A stretch of 64,000 bases of DNA from an uncultured Aquimarina sp. GTDB lineage: Bacteria; Bacteroidota; Bacteroidia; Flavobacteriales; Flavobacteriaceae. Below, piece after piece: positions 30,765-40,783 of the stretch (its first letter is position 1; each line of letters begins with the position of its first letter). The stretch is from positions 269,343 through 333,342 of the forward strand of contig CANMKX010000002.1 of the NCBI GenBank assembly GCA_947498595.1, read 5' to 3'. The translations under genes and the position numbers were made by a program. The notes under the pieces were generated by a model that was given only the letters and a program-made list of their open reading frames with translations, made no database searches and was not told the DNA's origin.

Positions 30765-32096
30765 ATGCTACACTATGCCTTCCAAATCGTATTATTCCAA
30801 GTTATTTTTCTTTGTTTTTATGACCTACTTTTAAAACGAGAAACTTTTTTTAATTGGAATAGAGCATATTTATTAATAACTCCATTAATTTCATGTATAC
30901 TCCCCTTTATTAAAATAGATTTTTTGAGTACTGATATTTCCTCTAAATATGTAAGTACATTAACGCAAATTATAACACCCGATTCAGATATATCGAATTC
31001 TAAAGTCTCTATTGATCTAATTCAAAATTTTGATTATGATCAAATAAATTGGTTCATTATTGTTTATTGCATAGGGATGTTCATTAGTTTATTTCTACTT
31101 ATACTAAAAATTCATCGTCTATATATAATTAATGATATTTCTATTAAATCAATCATTTCCAAAACTAAAGTAATCACATTATATAATAGTAATCAAGCAT
31201 TTTCATTTTGGAATAGTATTTTTTTAGGAGATTCTTTAACCGATAAGGAACAAGAACAAATTATAGCTCACGAAATTGTACATATAAAACATAAACATTC
31301 ATTAGATAATTTATTGTATGAATGCTTAAAAATAGTACTATGGTGGAATCCATTTATTTATATATATCAAACAAGAGTAGTAGAGTTACACGAATATATT
31401 GCAGACTCTATAGCAATACATTCTATTGAAAAAAAGAGTTATTTACAACAGTTATTAAACACTTCTTTTCAGACAGAAAGCATCTCATTTGTTAATCATT
31501 TTTTCAATGAATCCTTGATTAAAAAAAGAGTTCTTATGCTGCAAAAAGCACGCTCTGTATCTAATACAAAGTATAAGTTTTTAGTTTTAATGCCTTTGTT
31601 TTTAGGAATTCTAACGTACACTTCGTGTAACACAGATATTGATACTAAAACATTACATGTTAAAAACACGATGAATAAGAATATAGACTATTCTGTTTTA
31701 AACGAACCTTATTGCTTAAATCAAGACTCTCAATATGATAAAAAACTACATAATTATCTAAAGTTAACAATAGGAGAAAAAGCTAGTATAATTGTAAAAC
31801 TATTCAATCTAGCCACATCAGATACTATTAGAACAGCATATGTCCCTAGTAACAATACTTATAAAGTAAAAAACATCCCACCTGGTGAGTATCAATTAAA
31901 AATAATTTATGGGACAGATTATATTGAAACATCAGAATCTGGTGATTGTATTGCACAGTTTAATACAGTGCATTTTACCGAAATAGACACAGCTATACTA
32001 GATTTCACCCCTACCCAAACAGCAACAGGAATGAATGTCCCATCATATACTTTATCATTAGATGTGCTCCCTGAAGCCTTAAAGCAAGTAAAATAA
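30765..32096 (+). CDS. M56 (BlaR1-like) membrane metallopeptidase
   Basis: HEIVHIKHKHSLDNLLYE zinc motif, TM N-terminus, EYIADSIAI. Confidence 0.9.
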   Translation: MLHYAFQIVLFQVIFLCFYDLLLKRETFFNWNRAYLLITPLISCILPFIKIDFLSTDISSKYVSTLTQIITPDSDISNSKVSIDLIQNFDYDQINWFIIVYCIGMFISLFLLILKIHRLYIINDISIKSIISKTKVITLYNSNQAFSFWNSIFLGDSLTDKEQEQIIAHEIVHIKHKHSLDNLLYECLKIVLWWNPFIYIYQTRVVELHEYIADSIAIHSIEKKSYLQQLLNTSFQTESISFVNHFFNESLIKKRVLMLQKARSVSNTKYKFLVLMPLFLGILTYTSCNTDIDTKTLHVKNTMNKNIDYSVLNEPYCLNQDSQYDKKLHNYLKLTIGEKASIIVKLFNLATSDTIRTAYVPSNNTYKVKNIPPGEYQLKIIYGTDYIETSESGDCIAQFNTVHFTEIDTAILDFTPTQTATGMNVPSYTLSLDVLPEALKQVK

Positions 32097-32114
32097 CTTA
32101 TAAACCCCTAGATT

Positions 32115-32651
32115 ATGAAAAAATTAATACTAATTACATTTCTACTCCTTCAATCGATTCTTAATGCTCAGGCTCCAATTCGTGGTATAGATAATTATAA
32201 AGTTGGCGATGTATTTCCTGATTTTGAATTAAAGACACTAGATAATAAAATCGTAAAATCCTCAGACCTTAAAGGTAAGGTTGCATTTATTTCTATATGG
32301 AACACTCATTGTAAACCATGTATTGAAGAAATGCCTGGATTTAACCAATTAAAAGAAGAGTATAACGATCGAGTTATTTTTCTCTCAATATCTAGTGATA
32401 GTAAAGAGAAATTAGAAATTTTCTTTAAAAAACACACTTTTGATTTTGAAAACCTTCATGATGATCATTCTTTTTTAAGTAAAACGCTTGGTGTTAGAAG
32501 TGTTCCTCAAAATATAATACTCGATAAAAACGGGGTTATTGACCAAGTGTTCACTGGAGGTTTATATATCATAGATGAAGTTACAAACAAGCAAAAAATC
32601 ATAGATCACTCGTTTTATTACGAACCACTCTCAACAGTTTTATCCAAATAA
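32115..32651 (+). CDS. TlpA-family thiol:disulfide oxidoreductase (CKPC)
   Basis: Signal peptide, VGDVFPDFELKTLDNKIVKSSDLKGK, WNTHCKPC. Confidence 0.9.
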   Translation: MKKLILITFLLLQSILNAQAPIRGIDNYKVGDVFPDFELKTLDNKIVKSSDLKGKVAFISIWNTHCKPCIEEMPGFNQLKEEYNDRVIFLSISSDSKEKLEIFFKKHTFDFENLHDDHSFLSKTLGVRSVPQNIILDKNGVIDQVFTGGLYIIDEVTNKQKIIDHSFYYEPLSTVLSK

Positions 32652-32657
32652 ATTACC

Positions 32658-33197
32658 ATGAATAAAATATTATTATATCTCTTTCTTTTTGTACAATTTT
32701 CTATTTGTGCTCAAGAATCAATAGACAACACCTTAAATTACAAACTTGGAGATGTGTTTCCTGAATTTGAATTAAAAACATTAGATAATAAGGTCATAAA
32801 ATCATCTGATCTTAAAGGGAAAACAATTTTTATTAATACTTGGTTTACTGCTTGTCAACCTTGTGTAAGAGAAATTCCCGAACTAAACCAATTACAATAT
32901 TTTTTTGGAGATCAAGTTGCTTTTTTGGCTATCTCGCCTGACAATCCTGAAAAAACAAAAGCATTTATTAAAAAACATCCTTTTAGTTTTCATCATTTAC
33001 CTGGAAATCGCCCTTTTCTCACTAAAGAAATTGGAGTTAAATATTATCCAAAAATCATTATCATCAATAAAAAAGGAATCATTCGATTTATTAGTGATGG
33101 TATCCAATTTGAAGAGGTAATAATAGACGGTGAAAAAAAGGTCGTATCTGAATATGCATCTGTAAAAAAAGCTTTATCAAAAATTATATCTGAATAA
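32658..33197 (+). CDS. TlpA-family thiol:disulfide oxidoreductase (CQPC)
   Basis: Paralog of preceding gene: LGDVFPEFELKTLDNKVIKSSDLKGK, WFTACQPC. Confidence 0.9.
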   Translation: MNKILLYLFLFVQFSICAQESIDNTLNYKLGDVFPEFELKTLDNKVIKSSDLKGKTIFINTWFTACQPCVREIPELNQLQYFFGDQVAFLAISPDNPEKTKAFIKKHPFSFHHLPGNRPFLTKEIGVKYYPKIIIINKKGIIRFISDGIQFEEVIIDGEKKVVSEYASVKKALSKIISE

Positions 33198-33212
33198 ATA
33201 AAACTCATCATC

Positions 33213-34673
33213 ATGACATATCATATATTACAAATCATACTGTTTCAATCAATATTTCTTATAATATATGATATGTTGTTGAAAAAAAACACTTTTTTCA
33301 ACTGGAATCGAGCATATTTATTATTAACGTCTGCTTTCTCTATTATAATTCCATTCATAAAAATCAATAGCATTTCTAAAGAAATACCTCATGAATATAT
33401 AACTACATTACCTACGGTACTTATCAATTTTGATACGTTATCTACTGTTGAAACTATAAAACAATCTTCCTTTTATACTATTTCAATTATTAACTGGGGA
33501 ATTATATTATATCTTATAGGTTTTATCATTTCGTTATTCATTTTGTTCAAAAAAATTGCTCTTTTACGAAAAACTAACCTCAATGCAACATCAATTAAAC
33601 AACAACAGCATACCATTACTATTTTAAAAGATAGTAAAAATGCTTTTTCATTCTGGAATACAATATTTATTGGAGATCAACTTTCTTTAAAAGAAAAAGA
33701 ATCTATCCTTACTCATGAAATTGTGCACATAAAACATAAGCATTCGATAGATCTTATTTGGTTTGAAATTTTAAAATTATTCTTTTGGTTTAATCCTATT
33801 ATTCACATTTATAAAACTCGTATAACATCTTTACATGAGTTCATTGCTGATGCAATATCAATCCATCATGTAAATAAAAAAGAATACGTTGAACAATTAT
33901 TAAATACCACATTTCAAACAAAAGAAATTTCGTTCTCCAACCATTTTTTTATTCATTCACTTCTAAAAAAAAGAATCATTATGCTACAAAAATCAAAATC
34001 TAAAAAAGCAGTAAAATTTAGATATCTTATTGCAATTCCGTTATTAGTTTTAATGCTAATTGTCTCTTCTTTTACAATTCAAAAATTAGAGCCATCTATT
34101 AAAGTAGCCTCAACTATCATAGAAACAAGCCCAACGGTCATTATAAACACACCAGAAATTACGGGCTCTTTATTAGCTAAAGAACAACTAAGAAACATTC
34201 CGATAAAGAATAACCCATCGCTAACTAAAACAAAAAAAACGATAGATATAAAAACTGAACAACAGAATCTTTCTGTTGCAAAGGATAGTATCTTAAAAAA
34301 CGTTCGTTTTTCAGAAATCGATTTACCTCCACGTACCTTAGCTTGTAAAGATGCATCAAATCAACAGCTAATAAAAAAATGTTTTTCTAATGAAATCTCG
34401 AAATTTGTAAGTCGAAATTTTAACATAGAAGGAATCAAGGAACATGCAAAACCTGGTCTTAATCGCATTTACGTTCGTTTTAAAATTGACACTATAGGAC
34501 AAATTACAGATATAGAATCTCGTGCTGCTGTAAAAGAATTAGAAATCGAAGCTAATCGAGTTATTAAAAGCATTCCTAAGGTAATTCCGGGTGAACATAA
34601 TAACAAAAAAGTGAACGTATTATATTCTCTTCCTATTGTTTTTAAAATTTCTGATGACAAAAATGATAAATAA
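33213..34673 (+). CDS. M56 (BlaR1-like) metallopeptidase with TonB C-terminal-like domain
   Basis: HEIVHIKHKHSIDLIWFE, EFIADAISI; C-terminal domain VRFKIDTIGQITDIESRA...LPIVFKI. Confidence 0.9.
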   Translation: MTYHILQIILFQSIFLIIYDMLLKKNTFFNWNRAYLLLTSAFSIIIPFIKINSISKEIPHEYITTLPTVLINFDTLSTVETIKQSSFYTISIINWGIILYLIGFIISLFILFKKIALLRKTNLNATSIKQQQHTITILKDSKNAFSFWNTIFIGDQLSLKEKESILTHEIVHIKHKHSIDLIWFEILKLFFWFNPIIHIYKTRITSLHEFIADAISIHHVNKKEYVEQLLNTTFQTKEISFSNHFFIHSLLKKRIIMLQKSKSKKAVKFRYLIAIPLLVLMLIVSSFTIQKLEPSIKVASTIIETSPTVIINTPEITGSLLAKEQLRNIPIKNNPSLTKTKKTIDIKTEQQNLSVAKDSILKNVRFSEIDLPPRTLACKDASNQQLIKKCFSNEISKFVSRNFNIEGIKEHAKPGLNRIYVRFKIDTIGQITDIESRAAVKELEIEANRVIKSIPKVIPGEHNNKKVNVLYSLPIVFKISDDKNDK

Positions 34674-34707
34674 AAACATTCATCATCATTAACATCTTTC
34701 AACCTAT

Positions 34708-34734
34708 AAAACCGAAGCTTAGCCTTCGGTTTTA
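34708..34734 (+). terminator. Terminator ending M56/TlpA cluster
   Basis: aaaaccgaag-cttag-ccttcggtttt (near-perfect stem). Confidence 0.8.
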
Positions 34735-35004
34735 AACTTTATCGACGATCTTCATCAGTTAGATAAGTACTCTCCAACTATCAAAGAACACCTATAACAA
34801 AGTTTTATCTTAACATAAAAACCATAAAATATTAATATAATTCAAAGATTAACAACTCTTGAATATGAAAAACTATCATCGGTACCTTGATAAGTTTGAT
34901 TACAAAAAGAATACTTCAACTAGAAAAAGAGATCGAACTACAACAATAACAAAGCACTCTAAAAAAAAATATGTAGTTTAGCAATCTAAAATTCTTTATT
35001 TACA

Positions 35005-35475
35005 ATGCTTAGGAAACATTGGTATATCGGTATATTCATTCTTATTTTATCGTCTTGTGATTATTTTTCTACACCAAAAAATGATCCTCCTCAAGAACCT
35101 ATCGATACTTTTCCTGAATCATCTGAAGTAAAAGCACCTCTATTTGACACTTGTAAAACAGTTTCTCTAGAAAATTTGCAAACCTGTTTTGCTACTACTT
35201 TTTCTAGTCACATAAGCAATTATCTAAAAGATAAAACAGTAGTTGTACAGGAACATTTACATGATACTGTATGGATGCAGATATTAATTAACAATACAGG
35301 AAAAATATCTTTAGAAAATTTAATCTTATCAGATAGTATTCAACATCGTATACCTGAAATCAACAGCTGGTTACAAGAAAGTATTATTGCTTTACCTGAA
35401 GTTAAACCTGCATATGTACGCAATCAACCTACCTCAACACGTTACAAACTTCCTGTAATTCTAAAGATAAATTAA
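35005..35475 (+). CDS. Lipoprotein related to C-terminal domain of upstream M56 protein
   Basis: Lipobox ILILSSC; CF...ILINNTGKISLENL...LPVILKIN parallels the M56 C-terminus. Confidence 0.6.
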   Translation: MLRKHWYIGIFILILSSCDYFSTPKNDPPQEPIDTFPESSEVKAPLFDTCKTVSLENLQTCFATTFSSHISNYLKDKTVVVQEHLHDTVWMQILINNTGKISLENLILSDSIQHRIPEINSWLQESIIALPEVKPAYVRNQPTSTRYKLPVILKIN

Positions 35476-35531
35476 AGTATCTAACCAATACAACAAGCTT
35501 TTATGTAATTTTGTATAAATAAAAATTCTCC

Positions 35532-36089
35532 TTGAGCAACGAAAAAATCATATTAGGAATAGATCCAGGTACTATCATTATGGGATTTGGTCTCATAAAA
35601 GTGGTTCAGAAAAAGATGTCTTTTTTACAATTAAATGAGTTACAATTAGGAAAATATAATGATCCTTATATCAAACTAAAGCTTATTTTTGAACGTACTG
35701 TCGAATTAATTGACACATATAATCCTGATGAAATAGCAATTGAAGCTCCATTTTTTGGTAAAAATGTGCAATCAATGCTTAAATTAGGAAGAGCACAAGG
35801 AGTCGCTATGGCTGCGGGTTTAAGTCGAGAAGTACCTATTACAGAATATTCTCCAAAAAAAATAAAAATGGCTATTACTGGTAATGGTAATGCTACAAAA
35901 GAACAGGTTGCTAAAATGCTTCAAAATCTTCTTGGTCTAAAAGCATTACCAAAGAATCTTGATTCAACAGATGGACTTGCTGCAGCTGTTTGTCATTTTT
36001 ACAATATGGGACGTTCTGAAATTGTTGGTAAAAGTTATTCTGGATGGGGAGCCTTTGTAAAGCAAAACGAGGGTCGTATTAAAAAATAG
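35532..36089 (+). CDS. ruvC: Crossover junction endodeoxyribonuclease RuvC (TTG start)
   Basis: ILGIDPGTIIMGFGLI, AIEAPFFGKNVQSMLKLGRAQGVAM. Confidence 0.92.
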   Translation: MSNEKIILGIDPGTIIMGFGLIKVVQKKMSFLQLNELQLGKYNDPYIKLKLIFERTVELIDTYNPDEIAIEAPFFGKNVQSMLKLGRAQGVAMAAGLSREVPITEYSPKKIKMAITGNGNATKEQVAKMLQNLLGLKALPKNLDSTDGLAAAVCHFYNMGRSEIVGKSYSGWGAFVKQNEGRIKK

Positions 36090-36100
36090 ATCACCACCAT

Positions 36101-37234
36101 ATGGCAGGTATATATATTCACATTCCTTTTTGCAAACAAGCATGTCATTACTGTGACTTTCACTTTTCGACATCAATGAAGCGAAAAGATGAAATGATTG
36201 TTGCTATTTGTAAGGAAATAATTCTTCGTAAAGACGAATTCTCTAATGCAACAGTAGAAACTATTTATTTTGGTGGAGGTACCCCCAGCGTGCTCTCAAC
36301 TATCGAAATCAATACTATTCTTAACACTATAACAAACAATTATGTCGTAGTAGATACTCCCGAAATAACTTTAGAAGCAAATCCAGACGATCTAACAATT
36401 GATAAAATTATTGCCTTATCAAAGTCGTCTGTCAATAGACTCAGTATTGGAATTCAATCATTTTTTGAAGAAGATTTAATATTGATGAACAGGGCTCACA
36501 ATGCTCATGAAGCTAGAGAATGTTTAGCTATAGCAAAGCAATATTTTGAAAACATTACTATTGATCTTATCTACGGAATTCCTAACATGCAGCTTGATCG
36601 ATGGAAACAAAATATTCAATTTGCATTAGACCTGGATATACCACACATCTCTTGTTATGCTCTAACCGTAGAGCCTAAAACAGCATTAGAAAAACTAATT
36701 CAGAAAGGGAGAATAGCTCCTGTAAATGATTCCTTAGCCTTATCTCATTTTGAATATTTAATTCATATTTTAAGTACAAATGGGTTTGATCATTATGAAT
36801 TATCTAACTTTGGAAAACCTGATTTTTACAGTAAAAACAACACGGCTTATTGGTTAGGTAAAAAATACTTAGGTATTGGTCCCTCTGCACATTCATATAA
36901 CGGTACAAATCGCAGTTGGAATATCAATAATAATATAAAGTATATCAACGCTATCATGGCTAATAAACTCCCTAATGAAGTAGAAACTCTGACAATAACA
37001 GATCGGTATAACGAATATGTTATGACGGGACTTAGAACGATGTGGGGGATTTCTATCCAAAAAATCAAGCACGATTATGGAGATTCTTATGCAACTTATG
37101 CTTTACAGCAGGCCACTAATCATTTAGAAGATAAATTACTTGTATTAGAAAATGATGTTTTACGAATTAGTACTAAAGGGAAATTTTTAAGTGACGGAAT
37201 TGCTTCAGATTTATTTTTTGTTTCTTTAGAGTAA
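36101..37234 (+). CDS. hemW: Radical SAM heme chaperone HemW / coproporphyrinogen III oxidase-like
   Basis: IHIPFCKQACHYCDF (CxxxCxxC), YFGGGTPSVL, SIGIQSFFEEDL. Confidence 0.9.
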   Translation: MAGIYIHIPFCKQACHYCDFHFSTSMKRKDEMIVAICKEIILRKDEFSNATVETIYFGGGTPSVLSTIEINTILNTITNNYVVVDTPEITLEANPDDLTIDKIIALSKSSVNRLSIGIQSFFEEDLILMNRAHNAHEARECLAIAKQYFENITIDLIYGIPNMQLDRWKQNIQFALDLDIPHISCYALTVEPKTALEKLIQKGRIAPVNDSLALSHFEYLIHILSTNGFDHYELSNFGKPDFYSKNNTAYWLGKKYLGIGPSAHSYNGTNRSWNINNNIKYINAIMANKLPNEVETLTITDRYNEYVMTGLRTMWGISIQKIKHDYGDSYATYALQQATNHLEDKLLVLENDVLRISTKGKFLSDGIASDLFFVSLE

Positions 37235-37248
37235 GTTAGCTTTCAATT

Positions 37249-37995
37249 ATGAAAACAAATATACAATTACATAATATCACACATACCGTTGATTTTTCTC
37301 AACCTTTTGATATCTCTATTCCTCTTAGAGCTTCTGCAGATAATGTCAACGCATGGTATATAAAAGAACCTACAATTACTCCTGTACAAGATGGAGATTG
37401 GATTGGTAAAGTTTCCGAAGGAGCTTCTACCAATTTTAATACGATCCAATTTAACCCTCACGCACATGGTACGCATACGGAATGTGTCGGTCATATTTCT
37501 TCAGAATTTTATAGTATCAACCAACTACTAACACGTTTTATTTTTAATGCTATAGTTATTACTGTAACCCCAATACAACAACAAAATGATAAACTAATCA
37601 CTAAAGCTTTAATTAAAGAACAATTAACAAGTAATACTCCTGAAGCTTTAATTATCAGAACGCTTCCTAATACTGATAAGAAATTGAGTAAACAATACTC
37701 TCATTCTAATTGGGCATACCTAACCGAAGAAGCTGCACATTATATCAAAGAAATTGGTGTTTTGCATTTATTAATTGATTTACCTTCTGTAGATAAAGAA
37801 AAAGACGAAGGCAAACTATTGGCTCATAAAGCTTTTTGGAATTACCCCGAAAAACCTAGGTTAAATGCGACTATTACTGAAATGGTATACCTCCCACAAA
37901 CTATTCAAGATGGTCGATATTTGCTAAATTTACAAATCGCTTCATTTGAAAATGATGCCTCTCCTAGTAAACCTATTTTGTATAAACTAGATTAA
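37249..37995 (+). CDS. Cyclase family protein (kynurenine formamidase-like)
   Basis: FNPHAHGTHTECVGHI metal-binding motif. Confidence 0.8.
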   Translation: MKTNIQLHNITHTVDFSQPFDISIPLRASADNVNAWYIKEPTITPVQDGDWIGKVSEGASTNFNTIQFNPHAHGTHTECVGHISSEFYSINQLLTRFIFNAIVITVTPIQQQNDKLITKALIKEQLTSNTPEALIIRTLPNTDKKLSKQYSHSNWAYLTEEAAHYIKEIGVLHLLIDLPSVDKEKDEGKLLAHKAFWNYPEKPRLNATITEMVYLPQTIQDGRYLLNLQIASFENDASPSKPILYKLD

Positions 37996-38008
37996 TTATA
38001 TTTACCAT

Positions 38009-38632
38009 ATGGAATTACTCTTTATAGGTTTGATCATAGGAGCAATCGTTTCGTATTTTATTTTCTTAAAATTCAACGATGTCAAAAAAAAAGCAACTAC
38101 TCAACTACAATCTAGTATATTAATTGAAAAAATACGTAGTGTTTGTAAACTTGTAACTGTTGAAGGTGATTTTGCTGAAATATATCATTATGAAAGCGTT
38201 AAAGAAAAGTTTTTTAATCTCATTTCAGGCCGAAAAAAAGCATTGATACTTATCGATGCGAAAGCTCATGTAGGATATGATTTATCTAAAATTTCATTAG
38301 AAAGTGACACTAAAAACAAATGCATTATTTTATCCCATTTCCCTCAACCTGAGCTACTAACTATAGAAACTGATTACAAATACTATGATAAAAAAGAAGG
38401 CTGGTTAAATCCATTTACCTCTCAAGATTTAACAGAAATCAATAGAGAAGCTAAACAATTTATTATTGATAAAGTCCCTGAAAGTGGTCTAATTCAAGAA
38501 GCTCGCAAAGAAGCATTAGAAGCGATCTCTTTAATGGAAGCTCTTGCACAATCTATCGGTTGGAAACTTGACTATACAGCTCTAAAAACATCAGATACAC
38601 CTATCCCTAAAAAAATAACCTCTCAATCATGA
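38009..38632 (+). CDS. DUF4230 family membrane-anchored protein
   Basis: N-terminal TM; KALILIDAKAHVGYDLSK. Confidence 0.7.
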   Translation: MELLFIGLIIGAIVSYFIFLKFNDVKKKATTQLQSSILIEKIRSVCKLVTVEGDFAEIYHYESVKEKFFNLISGRKKALILIDAKAHVGYDLSKISLESDTKNKCIILSHFPQPELLTIETDYKYYDKKEGWLNPFTSQDLTEINREAKQFIIDKVPESGLIQEARKEALEAISLMEALAQSIGWKLDYTALKTSDTPIPKKITSQS

Positions 38633-38985
38633 ACGTTGAAGATTTCAGATATTACTGTTTGGCAAAAAAAGGAGTTACTGAAGAGTTTCCTTTTGACAAA
38701 AGTACACTTGTATTTAAAGTCATGGGAAAGCTTTTTGCGTTAACAGGATTAGACAAAGTACCATTTAGTGTTAATTTGAAATGTGATCCAGAATATTCGC
38801 TCGAATTAAGAGAGCAGCATCCCGAAATTATTCCAGGATTTCATATGAATAAAAAACATTGGAATACTGTTAACTTTTCTTCGTCATTATCGACAAACAT
38901 GTTGCAGCAATTAATTGATCACTCCTACGACCTTGTCGTAAAAGGATTAACCAAAAAACTTAAATCAGAACTAGAATCTTTATAA
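38629..38985 (+). CDS. MmcQ/YjbR family DNA-binding protein
   Basis: CLAKKGVTEEFPFDKSTLVFKVMGKLFALT; NKKHWNTV. Confidence 0.85.
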   Translation: MNVEDFRYYCLAKKGVTEEFPFDKSTLVFKVMGKLFALTGLDKVPFSVNLKCDPEYSLELREQHPEIIPGFHMNKKHWNTVNFSSSLSTNMLQQLIDHSYDLVVKGLTKKLKSELESL

Positions 38986-39013
38986 ATCCGATTCTTATAT
39001 AAAATACTTTATT

Positions 39014-40783
39014 ATGACCCAACCTAGGGACTTTTATACACAACAAATATCTTCTTTACAATCTCAACTAAAAATCAGTAAACAAAAACTAGCTACTTCT
39101 AGTATTTTAAGACTTCTTACATTTTCACTGATAATTGCTGGGCTTTATTTTGGTTACCCAAATTCACAAATTATAATCGGAAGCATTATTGGTGGTGGAA
39201 TTTTATTTTTACTTCTCATTTCAAGACATAGTAATCTTAGTTATACTAAAAGAAAAACACAAAAATTGATTGATCTCAATCAATTAGAAATTGATGTTAT
39301 GGATGGAAAAAAAGATCACTTAGATAGTGGTAAAGAATTTATCGATCCATTACACCCCTACGGTCAAGATATTGACTTATTTGGAGATCGCTCTTTTTTT
39401 CAATATATCAACCGTACAGCAACACAAGCTGGAAAACAAAAACTAGCTGATTTTTTAGGAAGTAATAACACTAAAAATATTATTGGTAAACAGGAAGCTA
39501 TAAAAAACCTAGCTACACTAACTACATGGCGACAAGAGTTTAGTGCTATTGCATCATTAGCAACCACTACAACTTCTATTACTCAAATTCAAAAATGGTT
39601 ACATAACTATAATCCTTTCACACCTAAATTTGCTCGCTATTTACCTAAAGTAGTTGCTACTATATCTATTAGTTTACTTGTGCTTTTATTTTTAGATATG
39701 ATTCCGTTTAGCCTTATTGTGATGTGGTTATTTATTGGATTAGGTATTACTGGAATATATCTTAAAAAGATCAACGAATTATACAATCATGCGGGGAAAG
39801 CCAAAGATACCTTTGAACAATATTACAAATTAATTGAACGTATTGAAGACACTAAATTCACCGCTCCTTTATTACTTAAAAAACAAAAAGAAATTCTTAA
39901 TGACACAAAAAAGACTTCTGCTATCTTAAAAGAATTGGCTAGTATCCTCAATGCTTTTGACCAGCGTAACAACATGATATTTGGTATACTAGGCAATGGA
40001 TACCTTCTTTGGGATTTTCATCAATGCTATCGCATAGAGCAATGGATAAATGAGAATCAATCCAAAATAGATACTTGGTTCGAAGTAATTGCATTTTTTG
40101 ACGCTATTAATTCTTTAGCAAATTTTGCTTTCAATAACTCTGATTATATTTATCCAACAATTACAGAAAAAGACGTTTTACTTAAAGCAACACAATTAGG
40201 TCACCCAATGCTTGATCCCAAAAAACGTGTTGATAATGATATCTTAATTGATTCTGAGCAATTTTTTATTATTACAGGAGCTAATATGGCTGGAAAAAGT
40301 ACTTTTTTACGTACTGTATCTCTACAAATAATCATGTCTAATGCTGGATTACCCATTTGTGCACAAACATGTGAATACAAGCCAACAAAACTATATACAA
40401 GTATGCGTACAGCAGATTCTCTTAGTGATGATGCTTCCTATTTCTTTTCAGAACTCACACAATTAAAACGTATTGTGGATGCACTTAAAAAAGATGAGTA
40501 TTTTATCATCTTAGACGAAATATTAAAAGGGACAAATAGTAAAGACAAAGCCGAAGGATCCCGCAAGTTTGTAGAAAAACTTGTCAAAGCAAACGCCACT
40601 GGAATTATTGCTACACACGATTTAAGCCTATGCGAAATTTCTAACGAAATTCCAGTAGTAAAAAATCGATACTTTGATGCACAAATAATGAACGATGAAC
40701 TCTATTTTGATTACACTTTCAAAGAAGGAATTTGTCAAAATATGAATGCATCGTTCTTACTTAAAAAAATGGAAATTATCTAA
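39014..40783 (+). CDS. Membrane-anchored MutS-related ATPase
   Basis: Walker A ITGANMAGKSTFLRTVSLQ; Walker B YFIILDEILKGTNSKDKAEG; two paired TM regions N-terminal to the ATPase. Confidence 0.88.
   Translation: MTQPRDFYTQQISSLQSQLKISKQKLATSSILRLLTFSLIIAGLYFGYPNSQIIIGSIIGGGILFLLLISRHSNLSYTKRKTQKLIDLNQLEIDVMDGKKDHLDSGKEFIDPLHPYGQDIDLFGDRSFFQYINRTATQAGKQKLADFLGSNNTKNIIGKQEAIKNLATLTTWRQEFSAIASLATTTTSITQIQKWLHNYNPFTPKFARYLPKVVATISISLLVLLFLDMIPFSLIVMWLFIGLGITGIYLKKINELYNHAGKAKDTFEQYYKLIERIEDTKFTAPLLLKKQKEILNDTKKTSAILKELASILNAFDQRNNMIFGILGNGYLLWDFHQCYRIEQWINENQSKIDTWFEVIAFFDAINSLANFAFNNSDYIYPTITEKDVLLKATQLGHPMLDPKKRVDNDILIDSEQFFIITGANMAGKSTFLRTVSLQIIMSNAGLPICAQTCEYKPTKLYTSMRTADSLSDDASYFFSELTQLKRIVDALKKDEYFIILDEILKGTNSKDKAEGSRKFVEKLVKANATGIIATHDLSLCEISNEIPVVKNRYFDAQIMNDELYFDYTFKEGICQNMNASFLLKKMEII

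Noticed and set aside
32905-33120. 71-aa ORF within second TlpA gene
   Set aside because: Alternate-frame shadow inside a clear thioredoxin-fold gene.
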